Source: Nocardiopsis quinghaiensis (GTDB lineage Bacteria > Actinomycetota > Actinomycetes > Streptosporangiales > Streptosporangiaceae). Taken from it: a stretch of DNA of 64,000 bases. The DNA is taken from positions 372,001-436,000 of the forward strand of contig NZ_VWVU01000001.1 of assembly GCF_008638365.1 (NCBI RefSeq), given 5' to 3'. The position numbers and the translations under genes were made by a program. The notes below the pieces were generated by a model that saw nothing but the letters and a program-made list of their open reading frames with translations, was not told the DNA's origin and searched no databases. How positions within the stretch are numbered: position 1 is the first letter of the stretch; the number at the start of each line of letters is the position of its first letter. Of the stretch, positions 41,134-49,850 are shown one piece after another.

Positions 41134-42303
41134 TCAGACCGACGGACGGGGCGGCAGCGCCAGGCCGATGTGCTCGCCGATCTCCTCGATCAGGCCCAGG
41201 TCGGCCAGGCGGAAGCTGCCCCGGTTGCTGCGGCGGATCAGGGTGAGCGCACCCCGTACGCCCCGGCTGCCGCGCAGGGGGACCGACAGCAGCGAACCCG
41301 CGCCGAGCATCGCGAGCAGCGGTGCCCCCGACGCGGTGTGGCCCAGCACGGCGTCGTCCTCGATCAGCGGGAACAGCAGCGACTGGCCACGGCCCAGCAC
41401 CTCGCCGGGGATGTCGGAGGCGCCGGGCGCCGCTGAGGCCACCGCCTCCCTGTGCTCCCCGGACACGTCGGCGGGGCCGGCGACCACGGCGCGCCGGGCC
41501 GCGTCGGGCCCGGTGGGCAGGTCGCACACGTCCACGATCACCCAGTCGGCGTAGGAGTCGGCGAGCAGGTCGGCGGCATCGGCCAGCGCGAGCGGCTCCC
41601 CTGCGCCCCCCGGCCCGGCCGAGCGCAGCAGCAGCCGCGTCATCCGGGTCAGCACGTCCAGCCTGCGGGCGGCCAGCACCACCACCTGGTCCTCCACCTC
41701 CGGCTCCAGCGGGGCGGGGCCCTCCTCCTCGACGCCGCTCATCGGCGGCGACATCGCCACGAGCACCAGGGGGTTGGGCTCGGTGGGCAGCTCCAGGCGG
41801 GTCAGGGTCAGGTGCACGTCCTCGGCCCAGCCGCGCTGTGCCAGCCGCGACTCCAGCGCGGCGCTGCCGTCTCCGCGCAGCACCGCCGCCAGCCAGGACT
41901 GCATCGCCGCGCGCTTGCGCAGGTCCACGAAGTGGGCGAAGGGCTTGCCGGTGAGATAGCCCGGCGCGCTGCCCAGCCGGGCGGCCCCGGCGTTGTTGAT
42001 CCGCCGGATGTAGCCCTCGTGGTCCAGCAGCACGACGGGGACGCTCAGCTCCTGGAACATCGCACGCAGCAGGGTCCGGTCGCTGTCGTCGTTGTGGCGG
42101 CGCGGCACCGGACGGGAGTGGGCCCGCGCCAGCTGGGCACCGGCGTCGCCCAGCAGGCGCTCGGCGTACTCCAGTTCGGCCAGGGCGGCCTCCGCGGTGC
42201 TCCGGGCGTCGTCGGGATACATGGCGTGCGTGTTGCGCAGGCCGGCGACGCGTTCGCTCAGTGCGGTGGTCTCACGCTGCAACCCCGCGAGGTTCTCCGA
42301 CAC
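41134..42303 (-). CDS. PAS-GAF sensory protein
   Basis: A 389-residue soluble protein. A short N-terminal coiled coil (about 1-60) precedes a PAS domain (about 75-190: ELSVPVVLLDHEGYIRRINNAGAARL) and a GAF-like domain (about 220-385: LLFPLIEDDAVLGHTASG, SLLSVPLRGSRGVRGALTLI). There is no output domain, so it probably signals by binding a partner such as the nearby STAS/HATPase proteins. The start is GTG 42303 after GGAG. It is divergent from the GAF-ANTAR gene across 111 bp. Confidence 0.72.
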   Translation of the reverse strand: MSENLAGLQRETTALSERVAGLRNTHAMYPDDARSTAEAALAELEYAERLLGDAGAQLARAHSRPVPRRHNDDSDRTLLRAMFQELSVPVVLLDHEGYIRRINNAGAARLGSAPGYLTGKPFAHFVDLRKRAAMQSWLAAVLRGDGSAALESRLAQRGWAEDVHLTLTRLELPTEPNPLVLVAMSPPMSGVEEEGPAPLEPEVEDQVVVLAARRLDVLTRMTRLLLRSAGPGGAGEPLALADAADLLADSYADWVIVDVCDLPTGPDAARRAVVAGPADVSGEHREAVASAAPGASDIPGEVLGRGQSLLFPLIEDDAVLGHTASGAPLLAMLGAGSLLSVPLRGSRGVRGALTLIRRSNRGSFRLADLGLIEEIGEHIGLALPPRPSV

Positions 42304-42344
42304 GCGCAGGTCTCCCGTCGTGGATGGCGTTCTTTCCGAAGCTA

Positions 42345-42356
42345 GCGGATGTCCGC
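42345..42356. promoter_or_regulatory. 12-bp inverted repeat in a divergent promoter region
   Basis: GCGGATGTCCGC: 5-bp arms around TG, placed midway between the divergent PAS-GAF and GAF-ANTAR starts. Possibly a shared operator; evidence is limited to position and symmetry. Confidence 0.25.
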
Positions 42357-42414
42357 CAGCGGATCCCCCAAGGTTACGGTTAGCGGGAACCCGGACGCGG
42401 AAGGAGGCCGAATC

Positions 42415-43185
42415 GTGTGGATCGAGCGCCTGGCCCGCGACATCGGCGCGCTGGGGCAGGAGGACGGCGCCACCCTGGAACGCGCCCTCGACCAGATGAG
42501 CAGGGTCACGGCCCTGGGTGTGCCCGGCTGCTCGGCCGCGCTCGTCGTGGTCTGGCGCGAGGTCGGGGGACCCGACGGATCCACCCGGCACGTCGTCACC
42601 GACTACGGCGCCTCCCACGCCGACCTGTCCGCCGCCTTCGAGCACCAGTACACCAGTGACCAGGGCCCCACGGTGGAGGCCGTCCGCGAGATGCGCCAGG
42701 TGCGGGTGGGCGACATCCTGCGCGAGCCCCACCGGTGGCCCCGCTACACCAGCATGGCGGTCCAGTGCGGCGACCGCTCCTCCGTCACCCTGCCCAGCCC
42801 GATGCCCGGCGGGGGCGACGACCGGGTGATCACCTTCGGGGTGCACTCCGGCCGCGCGGACGCCTTCGACGAGGACGTCGTCGAGCCCCTGACGGCCCTG
42901 CTCGCCGAACACGCCGCCGTGTCGCTCCACAGCGCCGGGCGCCAGGCCGACGCGGCCAGGGAGACCGCCCACATGCGTCGGGCCATGTCGGCGCGTACGG
43001 TGATCGACCAGGCCAAGGGCATCATCATGCACGCCCGGGGCTGCGACGCGGACACCGCCTTCACCGCGCTGCGCGAGGTCGCCCAGCGCAATCGCAAGAG
43101 GGTGGTCGAGGTGGCCCGCGACCTCGTGGAGGAGAACACCGGAGCGCAGCCGCGGACGCGCCGCGCCGGTACGGACGGCCGGTGA
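42415..43185 (+). CDS. GAF and ANTAR domain protein
   Basis: A 256-residue regulator. Residues about 10-175 form a GAF domain. Residues about 185-243 are an ANTAR RNA-binding domain (AMSARTVIDQAKGIIMHARG, DTAFTALREVAQRNRKRVVEVA), which binds paired hexaloop hairpins in leaders and prevents termination. The start is GTG 42415 with a perfect AAGGAGG 7 bp upstream. Target RNAs are unknown. It is followed by a STAS gene in the same direction. Confidence 0.84.
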   Translation: MWIERLARDIGALGQEDGATLERALDQMSRVTALGVPGCSAALVVVWREVGGPDGSTRHVVTDYGASHADLSAAFEHQYTSDQGPTVEAVREMRQVRVGDILREPHRWPRYTSMAVQCGDRSSVTLPSPMPGGGDDRVITFGVHSGRADAFDEDVVEPLTALLAEHAAVSLHSAGRQADAARETAHMRRAMSARTVIDQAKGIIMHARGCDADTAFTALREVAQRNRKRVVEVARDLVEENTGAQPRTRRAGTDGR

Positions 43186-43281
43186 GCGACCGGGCGACAC
43201 CGGACGATGAGTCCCGAGCGTGATCGAAAAGCGCGATGATGAGGGCTCGGGTCCGTCCCGGAACGACAAGGAGAAACGACC

Positions 43282-43629
43282 GTGACGTCAGACATCTCGA
43301 TCCTTCGCGAGGATGGCGTCGTCGTCGTCACCCCCGTGGGGGAGATGGACGCGGTGACCTCTCCCGCACTGGCCGCCGCACTCGACGGCGTCCTGGCCGC
43401 CGATCCGCCCCGGGGCGTGGTGGTCGACCTCGCCAAGGTCGGCTTCTGCGACTCCCGCTGCATCGGGGTGCTCGTCACCGCCTACCGGCAGGCCCGCGAC
43501 CTGGGCGTGGGCCTGGTGGTCGCCGAACCCCAGCAGCAGGTCAACCGCCTGTTCGTGATCGCGGGGATCGACCAGGTCATCCCGATCACGGAGAGCACCG
43601 GCGCCGCGGTGGACTCCCTCAGGGTCTGA
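43282..43629 (+). CDS. STAS-domain anti-sigma factor antagonist
   Basis: A 115-residue RsbV/SpoIIAA-like protein. Asp57-Ser58 in FCDSRCIGVL marks the phosphorylation site; Ser58 is at the same number as in B. subtilis SpoIIAA. The usual DSSG/DSTG is DSRC here. The start is GTG 43282 with AAGGAG upstream. It should bind an RsbW-type kinase when unphosphorylated. The neighbouring MEDS-HATPase protein, encoded convergently with an 11-bp overlap, is the obvious candidate partner. Confidence 0.84.
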   Translation: MTSDISILREDGVVVVTPVGEMDAVTSPALAAALDGVLAADPPRGVVVDLAKVGFCDSRCIGVLVTAYRQARDLGVGLVVAEPQQQVNRLFVIAGIDQVIPITESTGAAVDSLRV

Positions 43630-44593
43630 GCGGGGTCCGCGTCCCCGCCTCCTCCACGGAGGAGGCCTCACGGGCCGGGTCCACGAAGTGCAGCCGTACC
43701 AGCGACCCCTCGCCGCTCCCGCTGATCTCCAGGAAGTCGCAGGTCTGCCGGGTGATCCACAGCCCGTACCCGCGCGGGCGCACGCCGTCGGCCGGACGGT
43801 ATCCGGCCAGTGGGTCGTAGAGCCCCCCGCGCTCGTCGAACACGTCGCACACCCAGCGTCCGGGGGCGCGCCAGACCTGCACGGTGCCCTTGCCGGCGCC
43901 GTGTTCCAGCACGTTGGCGGCAAGTTCGTTCACCGCCACCACCAGACTGTCGATCCGGTCGGACGGGAACCCCACGTCCGCGCCGAGCGCCACCAGCTCA
44001 CCGCGCAGCCTCGGCAGGGACAGCCCGATCTCCAACCGGTGGACGGGGCCGGTGACCGGAAGCGGTTCCGGGGCGACCGGCCTGGCGCCGAACGCCGCCG
44101 TACCCAGGTAGGCGGGGTTGTTCCGGGCCCCCCGCGGCCCCGTGAGCACCGGGTGGGTGGCGAGCACCGCGGACCGCGTCCGGGGGGTCAGGCTCCGGGC
44201 GTCGTGGGCGCACAGCAGCCGTATCCGCTGCGGAGCGAGCGCCGTGCACAGCACCGACTCCAGTCGGTGCCACTCGCGTAGCTCCGTTCCTGAGGCCGCG
44301 GGCAGCGGGGGCTCGGCCACGACGACCACCGGCACGGGCTCGTGGGTGAGCGCCAGGCGGTGCAGGGCCGCCAGGGTGCGCCCGGGAGCGTCGTAGAGCC
44401 CGTCCCGGTCGATGACGCGCACCCGTTCGCGCTCGTTCGGTGACAGCGCGCTGGTGAGTGCCGCGGCTCGCTCTCCGGTGACCGCGAGCACCGCGTGGGC
44501 GTTCTCGCGTACGGCCGACCGCAACCGCTCCTGGGCCACCTCGTGGAACTGCTGCTCGCGGTGGAAGAGCAGGCCCTGGTGTTCGAAGGTCAT
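43619..44593 (-). CDS. MEDS-HATPase anti-sigma-type regulatory protein
   Basis: A 324-residue protein. The N-terminal half (about 1-165: LLFHREQQFHEVAQERLRSA, VIDRDGLYDAPGRTLAALH) resembles the MEDS sensory domain. The C-terminal half (about 195-310: VVAVNELAANVLEHGAGKG, RGYGLWITRQTCDF) is an RsbW-like HATPase, with the N-box in NELAANVLEH. MEDS-HATPase proteins are frequent in actinomycetes and are thought to act as anti-sigma or anti-anti-sigma kinases. The 3' end overlaps the STAS gene end by 11 bp, an unusual convergent arrangement. Confidence 0.78.
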   Translation of the reverse strand: MTFEHQGLLFHREQQFHEVAQERLRSAVRENAHAVLAVTGERAAALTSALSPNERERVRVIDRDGLYDAPGRTLAALHRLALTHEPVPVVVVAEPPLPAASGTELREWHRLESVLCTALAPQRIRLLCAHDARSLTPRTRSAVLATHPVLTGPRGARNNPAYLGTAAFGARPVAPEPLPVTGPVHRLEIGLSLPRLRGELVALGADVGFPSDRIDSLVVAVNELAANVLEHGAGKGTVQVWRAPGRWVCDVFDERGGLYDPLAGYRPADGVRPRGYGLWITRQTCDFLEISGSGEGSLVRLHFVDPAREASSVEEAGTRTPLRP

Positions 44594-44721
44594 CGGTTCG
44601 TGGTGTCCGCGCTCGGGACCGGTCGTCCGGCGCCCGAGCGCCGTGGTCTGTGTACCCGGTCCCGTCCCCCGGGAAGGACTCCGGGGGATCGGACCGGGCG
44701 CGGGGCGGGGGCGGGCACGGG

Positions 44722-45999
44722 TCAGCGGGAGGTTCCGGACAGCAGCAGGCCGTCCACCTCGTCCTCGTCCGCGTCCTCGCGCTCGGACTGCTGCGGGTGG
44801 GACCGCTTGTAGGCGAGCTCCGTCTCGACGGCGATCCTCTGCCACGTGAACCGGGAGCGGGCCCGATCCACCGCGGCGATGCCGTAGGCGGTGCTCATGG
44901 TGGGCGTGTTGAGGACCGCGCGCACCGAGCGCGCCACCTCGTCGGGATGGCCGAAGCGCATCAGCACGCCGCTGGTGCGGTGCAGGACGGCCCCGGGAAT
45001 CGCGCCCGTGGCGGTGGCCACCACGGGCAGGCCGCAGGCCATGGCCTCCAGCACGGCCCCTCCGTAGGGGTCGTAGGAGGCGGCGGACACGTACACGTCC
45101 GCCGACCGCAGCAGGCGGGGAAGCTCCTTGCGCTCGATCGGGCCGGTCAGGTGGACGCGGTCGTTCACCCCGGCCTCCTTGGTGAGGAGTTCGATCCGGC
45201 GGGCGTCCTCGTCGAGGGCCACGTCCAGGCCCTCGGCGGTGGAGACGAGCAGCAGTTCGGCCTCGGGAAGGCGGAGCATGGCCTCCACGAGGCGGTCGGC
45301 GCCGCCGGACTCGGTCAGGGAGGTGACCGAGACCAGGCGTGCGCGCTCCTCGCGCCGGGAGTTCCAGTGATCGGTGGAGGCGCTGCCCTCCACGCTGAAG
45401 TGCTCGGGGTCCACGCCGAAGGGCACCACGCTCACGCTGTGGCGGGGCACGCCCAGGCGTGCCAGCTCGCCCTGCTGGTCGGTGGAGTTGACCAGGACAT
45501 GGTCGGCGCGGGAGGCCAGGACCGTCTCCATGCGGGCGCGCTCGGGCTGGTGGGCGAGGCCGCCGCGCTGCTCGCTGGCGTTGAGGGAGTGGAAGGTCTG
45601 GATGAGGGGGGTGTCGCTCTGGTCGCTCTCGCTGCGCGCCTGGGCGTGCAGGGCGGCCAGACCGCTGGTCCAGCCGATGGCGTGCAGGACGTCGGGCGTG
45701 TCCTCGTCCAGGGCGGAGGCGAGCGCGGTGCCGAAGGCGCCGGTGTGCTCGGCGTGCCTGTCGGCGGGCATCGGCTGGGCCGGGCCGGCGTCCAGGTAGA
45801 TGACGGAGACGCCGCGCGCCATGCGGGTACGGCCGTCGGGCTGGTCGGGGGCGCTGCGGCGGGCGTAGACCGTCACACGGTGCCCGCGCTTGGCGAGCTG
45901 CCGGGACAGCGCGCACACGTGCAGGCTCGCGGGGCAGGCTGGCTCCCCCCTGTGGGCGGGGAGGGGGTTGGCGTGTTCGGCGATCATGGAGATCTTCAC
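44722..45999 (-). CDS. GT4-family glycosyltransferase
   Basis: A 425-residue GT-B fold enzyme. Residues 1-190 form the acceptor domain. The C-terminal donor domain has LVSVTSLTESGGADRLVEAM and the conserved EAMACGLPVVAT. It uses a nucleotide sugar; the acceptor is unknown. I prefer GTG 45999, with AAGGAG 9 bp upstream, because that Shine-Dalgarno sequence would be inside the gene if the upstream GTG 46020 were used. It sits alone between signalling genes and could make a wall or small-molecule glycoside. Confidence 0.78.
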   Translation of the reverse strand: MKISMIAEHANPLPAHRGEPACPASLHVCALSRQLAKRGHRVTVYARRSAPDQPDGRTRMARGVSVIYLDAGPAQPMPADRHAEHTGAFGTALASALDEDTPDVLHAIGWTSGLAALHAQARSESDQSDTPLIQTFHSLNASEQRGGLAHQPERARMETVLASRADHVLVNSTDQQGELARLGVPRHSVSVVPFGVDPEHFSVEGSASTDHWNSRREERARLVSVTSLTESGGADRLVEAMLRLPEAELLLVSTAEGLDVALDEDARRIELLTKEAGVNDRVHLTGPIERKELPRLLRSADVYVSAASYDPYGGAVLEAMACGLPVVATATGAIPGAVLHRTSGVLMRFGHPDEVARSVRAVLNTPTMSTAYGIAAVDRARSRFTWQRIAVETELAYKRSHPQQSEREDADEDEVDGLLLSGTSR

Positions 46000-46824
46000 T
46001 GGGCTGCGCTCCTTGGACACGGATTTCGTCTGGTGTCCGTCGTAGGCGGGCCCGAGGTGACTCCGGAGCGGGGAATCGGAATCTCCCCCGGGCGGGACTG
46101 GGGTCGGTGCGCCGGCTCCTCGGAGTCCTGGGAGCGGTGCGCGACACGTGACGCTTGAGAGGGGAGGTGTGGTCAGGGGGAGGAGGCACGGGGTGCCGTG
46201 GGTCGACCCGCTGGTGGAGGCCGCTCGGCAGCACTGCGAGCCGTGGGCGCGTAGCGGATACGGCGGCGGTGGAGCGAGGGGGAGGGAGAGAAGGGCAGAC
46301 GCACGGGGATCACACCAAACGACCGGTCGAGGAAGACATCAGCCACCGTGGACAGCCGGAGAACGGCGCACGGGGCGGGTCGTGTGTGTCTGCGTCTTAG
46401 ACACCCAACGGACACCATTCTGCCAGACGGTCCCGTCCTCGACAACGCGTGGACGATCCCGAACCACGGCCAAAGAGGGGGTTCGGTGCAGACCGTAACC
46501 TCGTTCCGCTCCCTGTGGGCTGCGACTTCGCCCTGTCGGCGCACGGCCCCTGTCGGGTCCGCCGCGCCGCCGCTACTGTCGGACCGGAACACCAGGCGGC
46601 ACAACGTGCACCGCGGATCCGTCCGCCACGACACTTCTGGCGGTGGGACTCCCGGAGGGAACTGCGTATCCGGGTGTTTTCCGCCATGATGTACGCGGAT
46701 TTTGACCCAGTCCGGCGGTGGCTCGGTACGGTGACAGGATCCAGACGTTGAACGGGACTCGACCAAGGTCTGGCGCTGGACGCCGGGCAACCGGCCACGG
46801 CCGATGAAACGGGAGGAAGGGCGT
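46000..46824. other. 825-bp non-coding region
   Basis: Between divergent glycosyltransferase and PP2C genes. Open frames here lack normal actinobacterial codon bias and ribosome binding sites, so I call none. Base composition is less G+C-rich at 46290-46460 and 46670-46760. A 6-bp inverted repeat GTGTCT/AGACAC with 7-base spacer lies at 46386-46404. The length suggests complex promoters or an unannotated small RNA. Confidence 0.45.
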
Positions 46825-47586
46825 ATGGGTGTCGCTGGTGGGGAAGTCATTGTCACGGCCCTCACGCACCGGGGCGCTATCCGTCCCGCCAACGAGGACG
46901 CCGTCGTCATGGGTGCCCTGACCGTCGCCAGTGCGAACATGACCTCGCCGGTGCGCTGCGTGCTCCCGGTGGGTGAGCCCGTCATCCTGGCGGTCGCCGA
47001 CGGGATCGGCGGCCAGGCCGCGGGAGAGATCGCCTCGGAGCACGCCGTGCACCGCATGGCCGAGATGGGGCCGCGCCTGGGCGGCGTCGAGGAGATCGCC
47101 CAGCTACTGAGCAACATCGACGAGGAGATCAAGGACCATGCCACGCAGCACACCGAGTTCTCCGGGATGGGGACCACGGTCGCGGGCGTCCTGCTCAACA
47201 ACGACGGCAACTTCTGGTTCAACGTCGGCGACTCCCGTACCTACCGTCTGGAGGGGCGCCGCCTGAGGCAGCTCTCCGAGGACGACTCACCGGCCCTGCC
47301 ACCGTCCGAGGACGGTCGACCGGTCACCACGAACTTCATCACCCAGTCCCTGGGCGGCAGCTCGGGCGGGACGATGGTTCCGCACGTGGGCCGGGACGAC
47401 GCGGCCGACCCCAGCGCCTGGCTCATGTGCAGCGACGGCCTGTCCGATCTGGTCCTGACCGAGGAGATGGAGCGGATGATCGCCGAGGCGGGCAGTGACG
47501 AGGCCGCCGTGCACGCCCTGTGGCAGGCCGCCATGGGGGCGGGCGGCAAGGACAACATCAGCATTCTGCTGGCCCGCCGCGTCTGA
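46825..47586 (+). CDS. PP2C-family Ser/Thr protein phosphatase
   Basis: A 253-residue PPM-type phosphatase. The metal-binding motifs are present: RGAIRPANEDAV, VADGIGGQAAGEIA, GMGTTVAG, NVGDSRTYRL, SDGLSDLV and GGKDNISILL. The predicted role is dephosphorylation of Ser/Thr kinase targets. It is close to the vegetative PppA/PstP type rather than SpoIIE. The start ATG 46825 has GGAGGAAGG upstream. No partner kinase is adjacent, so the substrate is unknown. Confidence 0.86.
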   Translation: MGVAGGEVIVTALTHRGAIRPANEDAVVMGALTVASANMTSPVRCVLPVGEPVILAVADGIGGQAAGEIASEHAVHRMAEMGPRLGGVEEIAQLLSNIDEEIKDHATQHTEFSGMGTTVAGVLLNNDGNFWFNVGDSRTYRLEGRRLRQLSEDDSPALPPSEDGRPVTTNFITQSLGGSSGGTMVPHVGRDDAADPSAWLMCSDGLSDLVLTEEMERMIAEAGSDEAAVHALWQAAMGAGGKDNISILLARRV

Positions 47587-47768
47587 CCCTCCCCACCCTC
47601 GACGAACGCGCCCTCCCTCCACCTCCACCCCACGCCTCCCACCACTTCCACACCCCCCGCCCCCTGCACGGCTTCCACCGCTCTCACACCTTCCCCCACG
47701 CTTGCCCCGGTTCTCCCGGTCCGTTCCCGTGCCTCCCGCTCTCCGCCGCCGGGACGCCGGACACACAG

Positions 47769-47818
47769 GAGGGGCCCGTGCACCGTCTCCGAACCCGGGA
47801 ACGGTGTACGGGCCCCTC
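47769..47818. terminator. Bidirectional terminator hairpin
   Basis: An 18-bp stem with one G-U pair (arms 47769-47786 and 47801-47818) and a 14-base loop lies between the convergent PP2C and CopC-like genes. No U tract. Confidence 0.7.
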
Positions 47819-47847
47819 GGCCGTCACCGGCCGCCGACGGGCCTCGC

Positions 47848-48537
47848 CTACTTCTGGTCGGCGCCCCCGCCCGCACCGGGGCGCTTGCGCATGCGCACGG
47901 CCACGAGCACGACCGCGGCGATACCGCCGACGGCGACGACGGCCAGCAGCGCCAGGGCGACGGGCGACACCCCCTCCGAGGCCGGGGCCTCGTCGGCGGG
48001 CGCCTCCTCGGCCGGCTCGCCGGCGGCCTCCTCCTCGGTCCCGGCCTCCTCGGCCTCATCGGGCGCGGTCTCCTCGGGCACGGACTCCGGGGCCGCCGCC
48101 GCGACGGCCTCCTCGGTCACCGAGAACGTCAGGGTGTCCTGGATCGGGTGCCCGTCGGAGGAGACCACACGGAAGCCGATCGTGTACTCACCGGCCTGGT
48201 CCAGCGTGCTCAGCCCCACGGACACGTCCGTGCCGTCGAAGGCGGGCTCGCCCTCCTCGTAGGTGGTCTCCTCGTCCGGCCCCGTGACGACGACGGCACT
48301 GCCGCTGCCGCCCTCCATCGGAGCGTTGCTGAAGGTCAGCACGACCTCCTCGGGGACGCTGTCCAGGGTCTGGCCGTCCTCGGGGCTGGAGCCGGTCAGG
48401 GCGTCGTGGGCCAGGGCGGGGGAGGGGGCCAGTACCAGGGCGGCGGCGAGCGGTGCCAGCAGGGCGGCGGCCACACGCGGCAGCACACGGGAGGGGCCCG
48501 CGTCGTCGTGGGCGGGGATGCTGTGATCGGTGGTCAT
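47848..48537 (-). CDS. CopC-domain copper-binding protein
   Basis: A 229-residue exported protein. The signal peptide (about 1-44) ends in ALAHDALTGSSPEDG, so the mature protein begins close to a His as in CopC, where it is a Cu(II) ligand. A beta-barrel CopC domain follows (about 45-138; VVSSDGHPIQDTLTFSV supplies a second His). An acidic Glu/Ala-rich linker and C-terminal membrane anchor (about 192-215) complete it. A CopD-type partner is not fused or present in the window. It is probably in an operon with the membrane protein upstream. Copper handling or resistance at the cell surface is likely. Confidence 0.8.
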   Translation of the reverse strand: MTTDHSIPAHDDAGPSRVLPRVAAALLAPLAAALVLAPSPALAHDALTGSSPEDGQTLDSVPEEVVLTFSNAPMEGGSGSAVVVTGPDEETTYEEGEPAFDGTDVSVGLSTLDQAGEYTIGFRVVSSDGHPIQDTLTFSVTEEAVAAAAPESVPEETAPDEAEEAGTEEEAAGEPAEEAPADEAPASEGVSPVALALLAVVAVGGIAAVVLVAVRMRKRPGAGGGADQK

Positions 48538-48545
48538 GTCTTCTC

Positions 48546-49142
48546 TCAGAGTTCGGTGCGGTCCGGCCGGTTTACGCGGAGGCGTCCGGGAGGGCCGCGG
48601 GGGCCGTGTGCCGAGAGCATGACGGAGGAGGGCACCGCCGGGACGGCGGCGCACGGGACCCGTACGGGTGTGGTGAACGCGAGGTCGGGGACGCGCAGCG
48701 ACGGCAGCGCGCGGCGGAGCAGGGCGGTCAGGAACCACAGGGCCGCCTCGCCGTGGGCGAGCAGCGCGGAGGCCAGCAGGGCGGCCCACAGGTGCGCGAA
48801 CAGCATGCCCGGTGCGAGGCCGAGGGCGTGGGCGGACAGGCCGTGTCCGGCGTGGCCCGCACCGGTGCCGGTCATCCCGGGGAGGGGTGCGGCCGATCCC
48901 TGGAGGATCAGGTGCAGGAGGACCTGGACGGAGGCCATGACGACGAGGATGTCGCCGAAGCCGCGCATCGTGCGGGTGAAGTGCCACAGCAGGGGGAACA
49001 GGACCGCGGTCGCGGCCGCGAACCCGCCGAGGGAGGCCGGGGACGCGGCCCACACGTTGTGGCCGCTCCAGGCAAGCCCCGTGCACGCAGCGGCGAGGAG
49101 TGCCGTGCGTAGGAGGCGGAGCGTGCCGTGAGCGGGTCGCAC
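48546..49142 (-). CDS. Membrane protein upstream of copC, possibly metal related
   Basis: A 198-residue protein with about five hydrophobic segments. Histidines cluster in GHAGHGLSAHALGLAPGMLFAH, and FAHLWAALLASALLAHGEAALW resembles proteins seen beside actinobacterial CopC/YcnI genes. I used GTG 49142; ATG 49238 would add an Arg/Pro-rich leader of 32 residues. The ribosome binding site is weak for both. Stop and next start are only 8 bp apart, so it is co-transcribed with copC. No firm family. Confidence 0.6.
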   Translation of the reverse strand: MRPAHGTLRLLRTALLAAACTGLAWSGHNVWAASPASLGGFAAATAVLFPLLWHFTRTMRGFGDILVVMASVQVLLHLILQGSAAPLPGMTGTGAGHAGHGLSAHALGLAPGMLFAHLWAALLASALLAHGEAALWFLTALLRRALPSLRVPDLAFTTPVRVPCAAVPAVPSSVMLSAHGPRGPPGRLRVNRPDRTEL

Positions 49143-49351
49143 GAGAAAGAACCTAGGCCGTGCCCCACGGGGCCGCAAGGGAGCAGCGGGCCGGTGGCCG
49201 CGTGCGGCGAGCACCGGCCCGGCGGACCGGTCCGGCATCCGTCCGTGTCACGGCGTCTCCCCCGGGGCGGGGCCGGACGGAGTGCGGGAGGCGGGGAAGG
49301 GGGCCGCCGGACGCGGCCCCGCGCCACCGGCGGTCCCTGGGGCGCTCCTGA

Positions 49352-49621
49352 TCAGCTCTGGCCGGCCGGAACCAGCTCGCGCCGCATGTAGCGGCGCTGC
49401 TCCGGGGTGGTGCCCCCCCAGACTCCGTGAGCCTCTCCGGCCCGCAGGGCCCACCGCAGGCACTCCTGGCGAACGGTGCAGCCGCGGCAGACGGCGATGG
49501 CCTGCTCGGTGTCGGCGCGCCCGATCCCGGTGCTGCTCACCGGGAAGAAGATCTCCGGGTCGTACGAGCGGCAGTTTCCCTGCTCGACCCAGTCCTCGCT
49601 CTCGTGGTACAGGCGGTTCAC
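49352..49621 (-). CDS. WhiB-family iron-sulfur regulator
   Basis: An 89-residue Wbl protein. Four cysteines (Cys17, Cys45, Cys48, Cys54) in C-X27-C-X2-C-X5-C would bind a [4Fe-4S] cluster, and GVWGG (66-70) is the conserved turn. A basic C-terminal tail (EQRRYMRREL) suits DNA binding. The start GTG 49621 has GGAGG 6 bp upstream. It may respond to redox or NO and usually acts with a principal sigma factor. Which Wbl class it represents I cannot say. Confidence 0.88.
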   Translation of the reverse strand: MNRLYHESEDWVEQGNCRSYDPEIFFPVSSTGIGRADTEQAIAVCRGCTVRQECLRWALRAGEAHGVWGGTTPEQRRYMRRELVPAGQS

Positions 49622-49755
49622 GGGCGCCTCCGATCCGTGGCTGTGATCCGTGGTCGGTGACCCGCACCGTGCTCTCACGGCGGGGTCGGGAACTCCTCCG
49701 CCCCGCCGCCCACGGACGGTCGGCCCGGGGAGTCGCGGCGCAGCGATGCGACCAA

Positions 49756-49782
49756 GTGTAGTACGACCTTGTGTAGTACTAC
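49756..49782 (-). promoter_or_regulatory. Direct-repeat operator upstream of whiB-like gene
   Basis: GTACTACAC occurs twice on the minus strand (49764-49756 and 49779-49771), 15 bp apart. The copy at 49771-49779 overlaps the perfect palindrome GTAGTACTAC at 49773-49782. It lies about 135-160 bp upstream of the WhiB start and probably binds a dimeric regulator. The 15-bp phase is not a full number of helical turns. Confidence 0.42.
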
Positions 49783-49850
49783 GTGAAGTCTGCTGGAAAA
49801 TCCGTGATTTCTCAAGACCGTTCCGGGTAGCGGATCCACTGTGTCCCGCC

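Noticed and set aside
41134..43269. A 711-codon frame extending the PAS-GAF protein upstream
   Set aside because: The extra part overlaps the GAF-ANTAR gene on the other strand. GTG 42303 has a ribosome binding site and gives a clean N terminus.
44594..46234. Upstream extension of the MEDS-HATPase frame
   Set aside because: It is Arg/Pro-rich and lies over the glycosyltransferase gene, so it is only an open shadow frame.
46397..46798. A 133-codon minus-strand frame in the 825-bp gap
   Set aside because: It lacks actinobacterial codon bias, has many Ser, Arg and Cys residues and no ribosome binding site.
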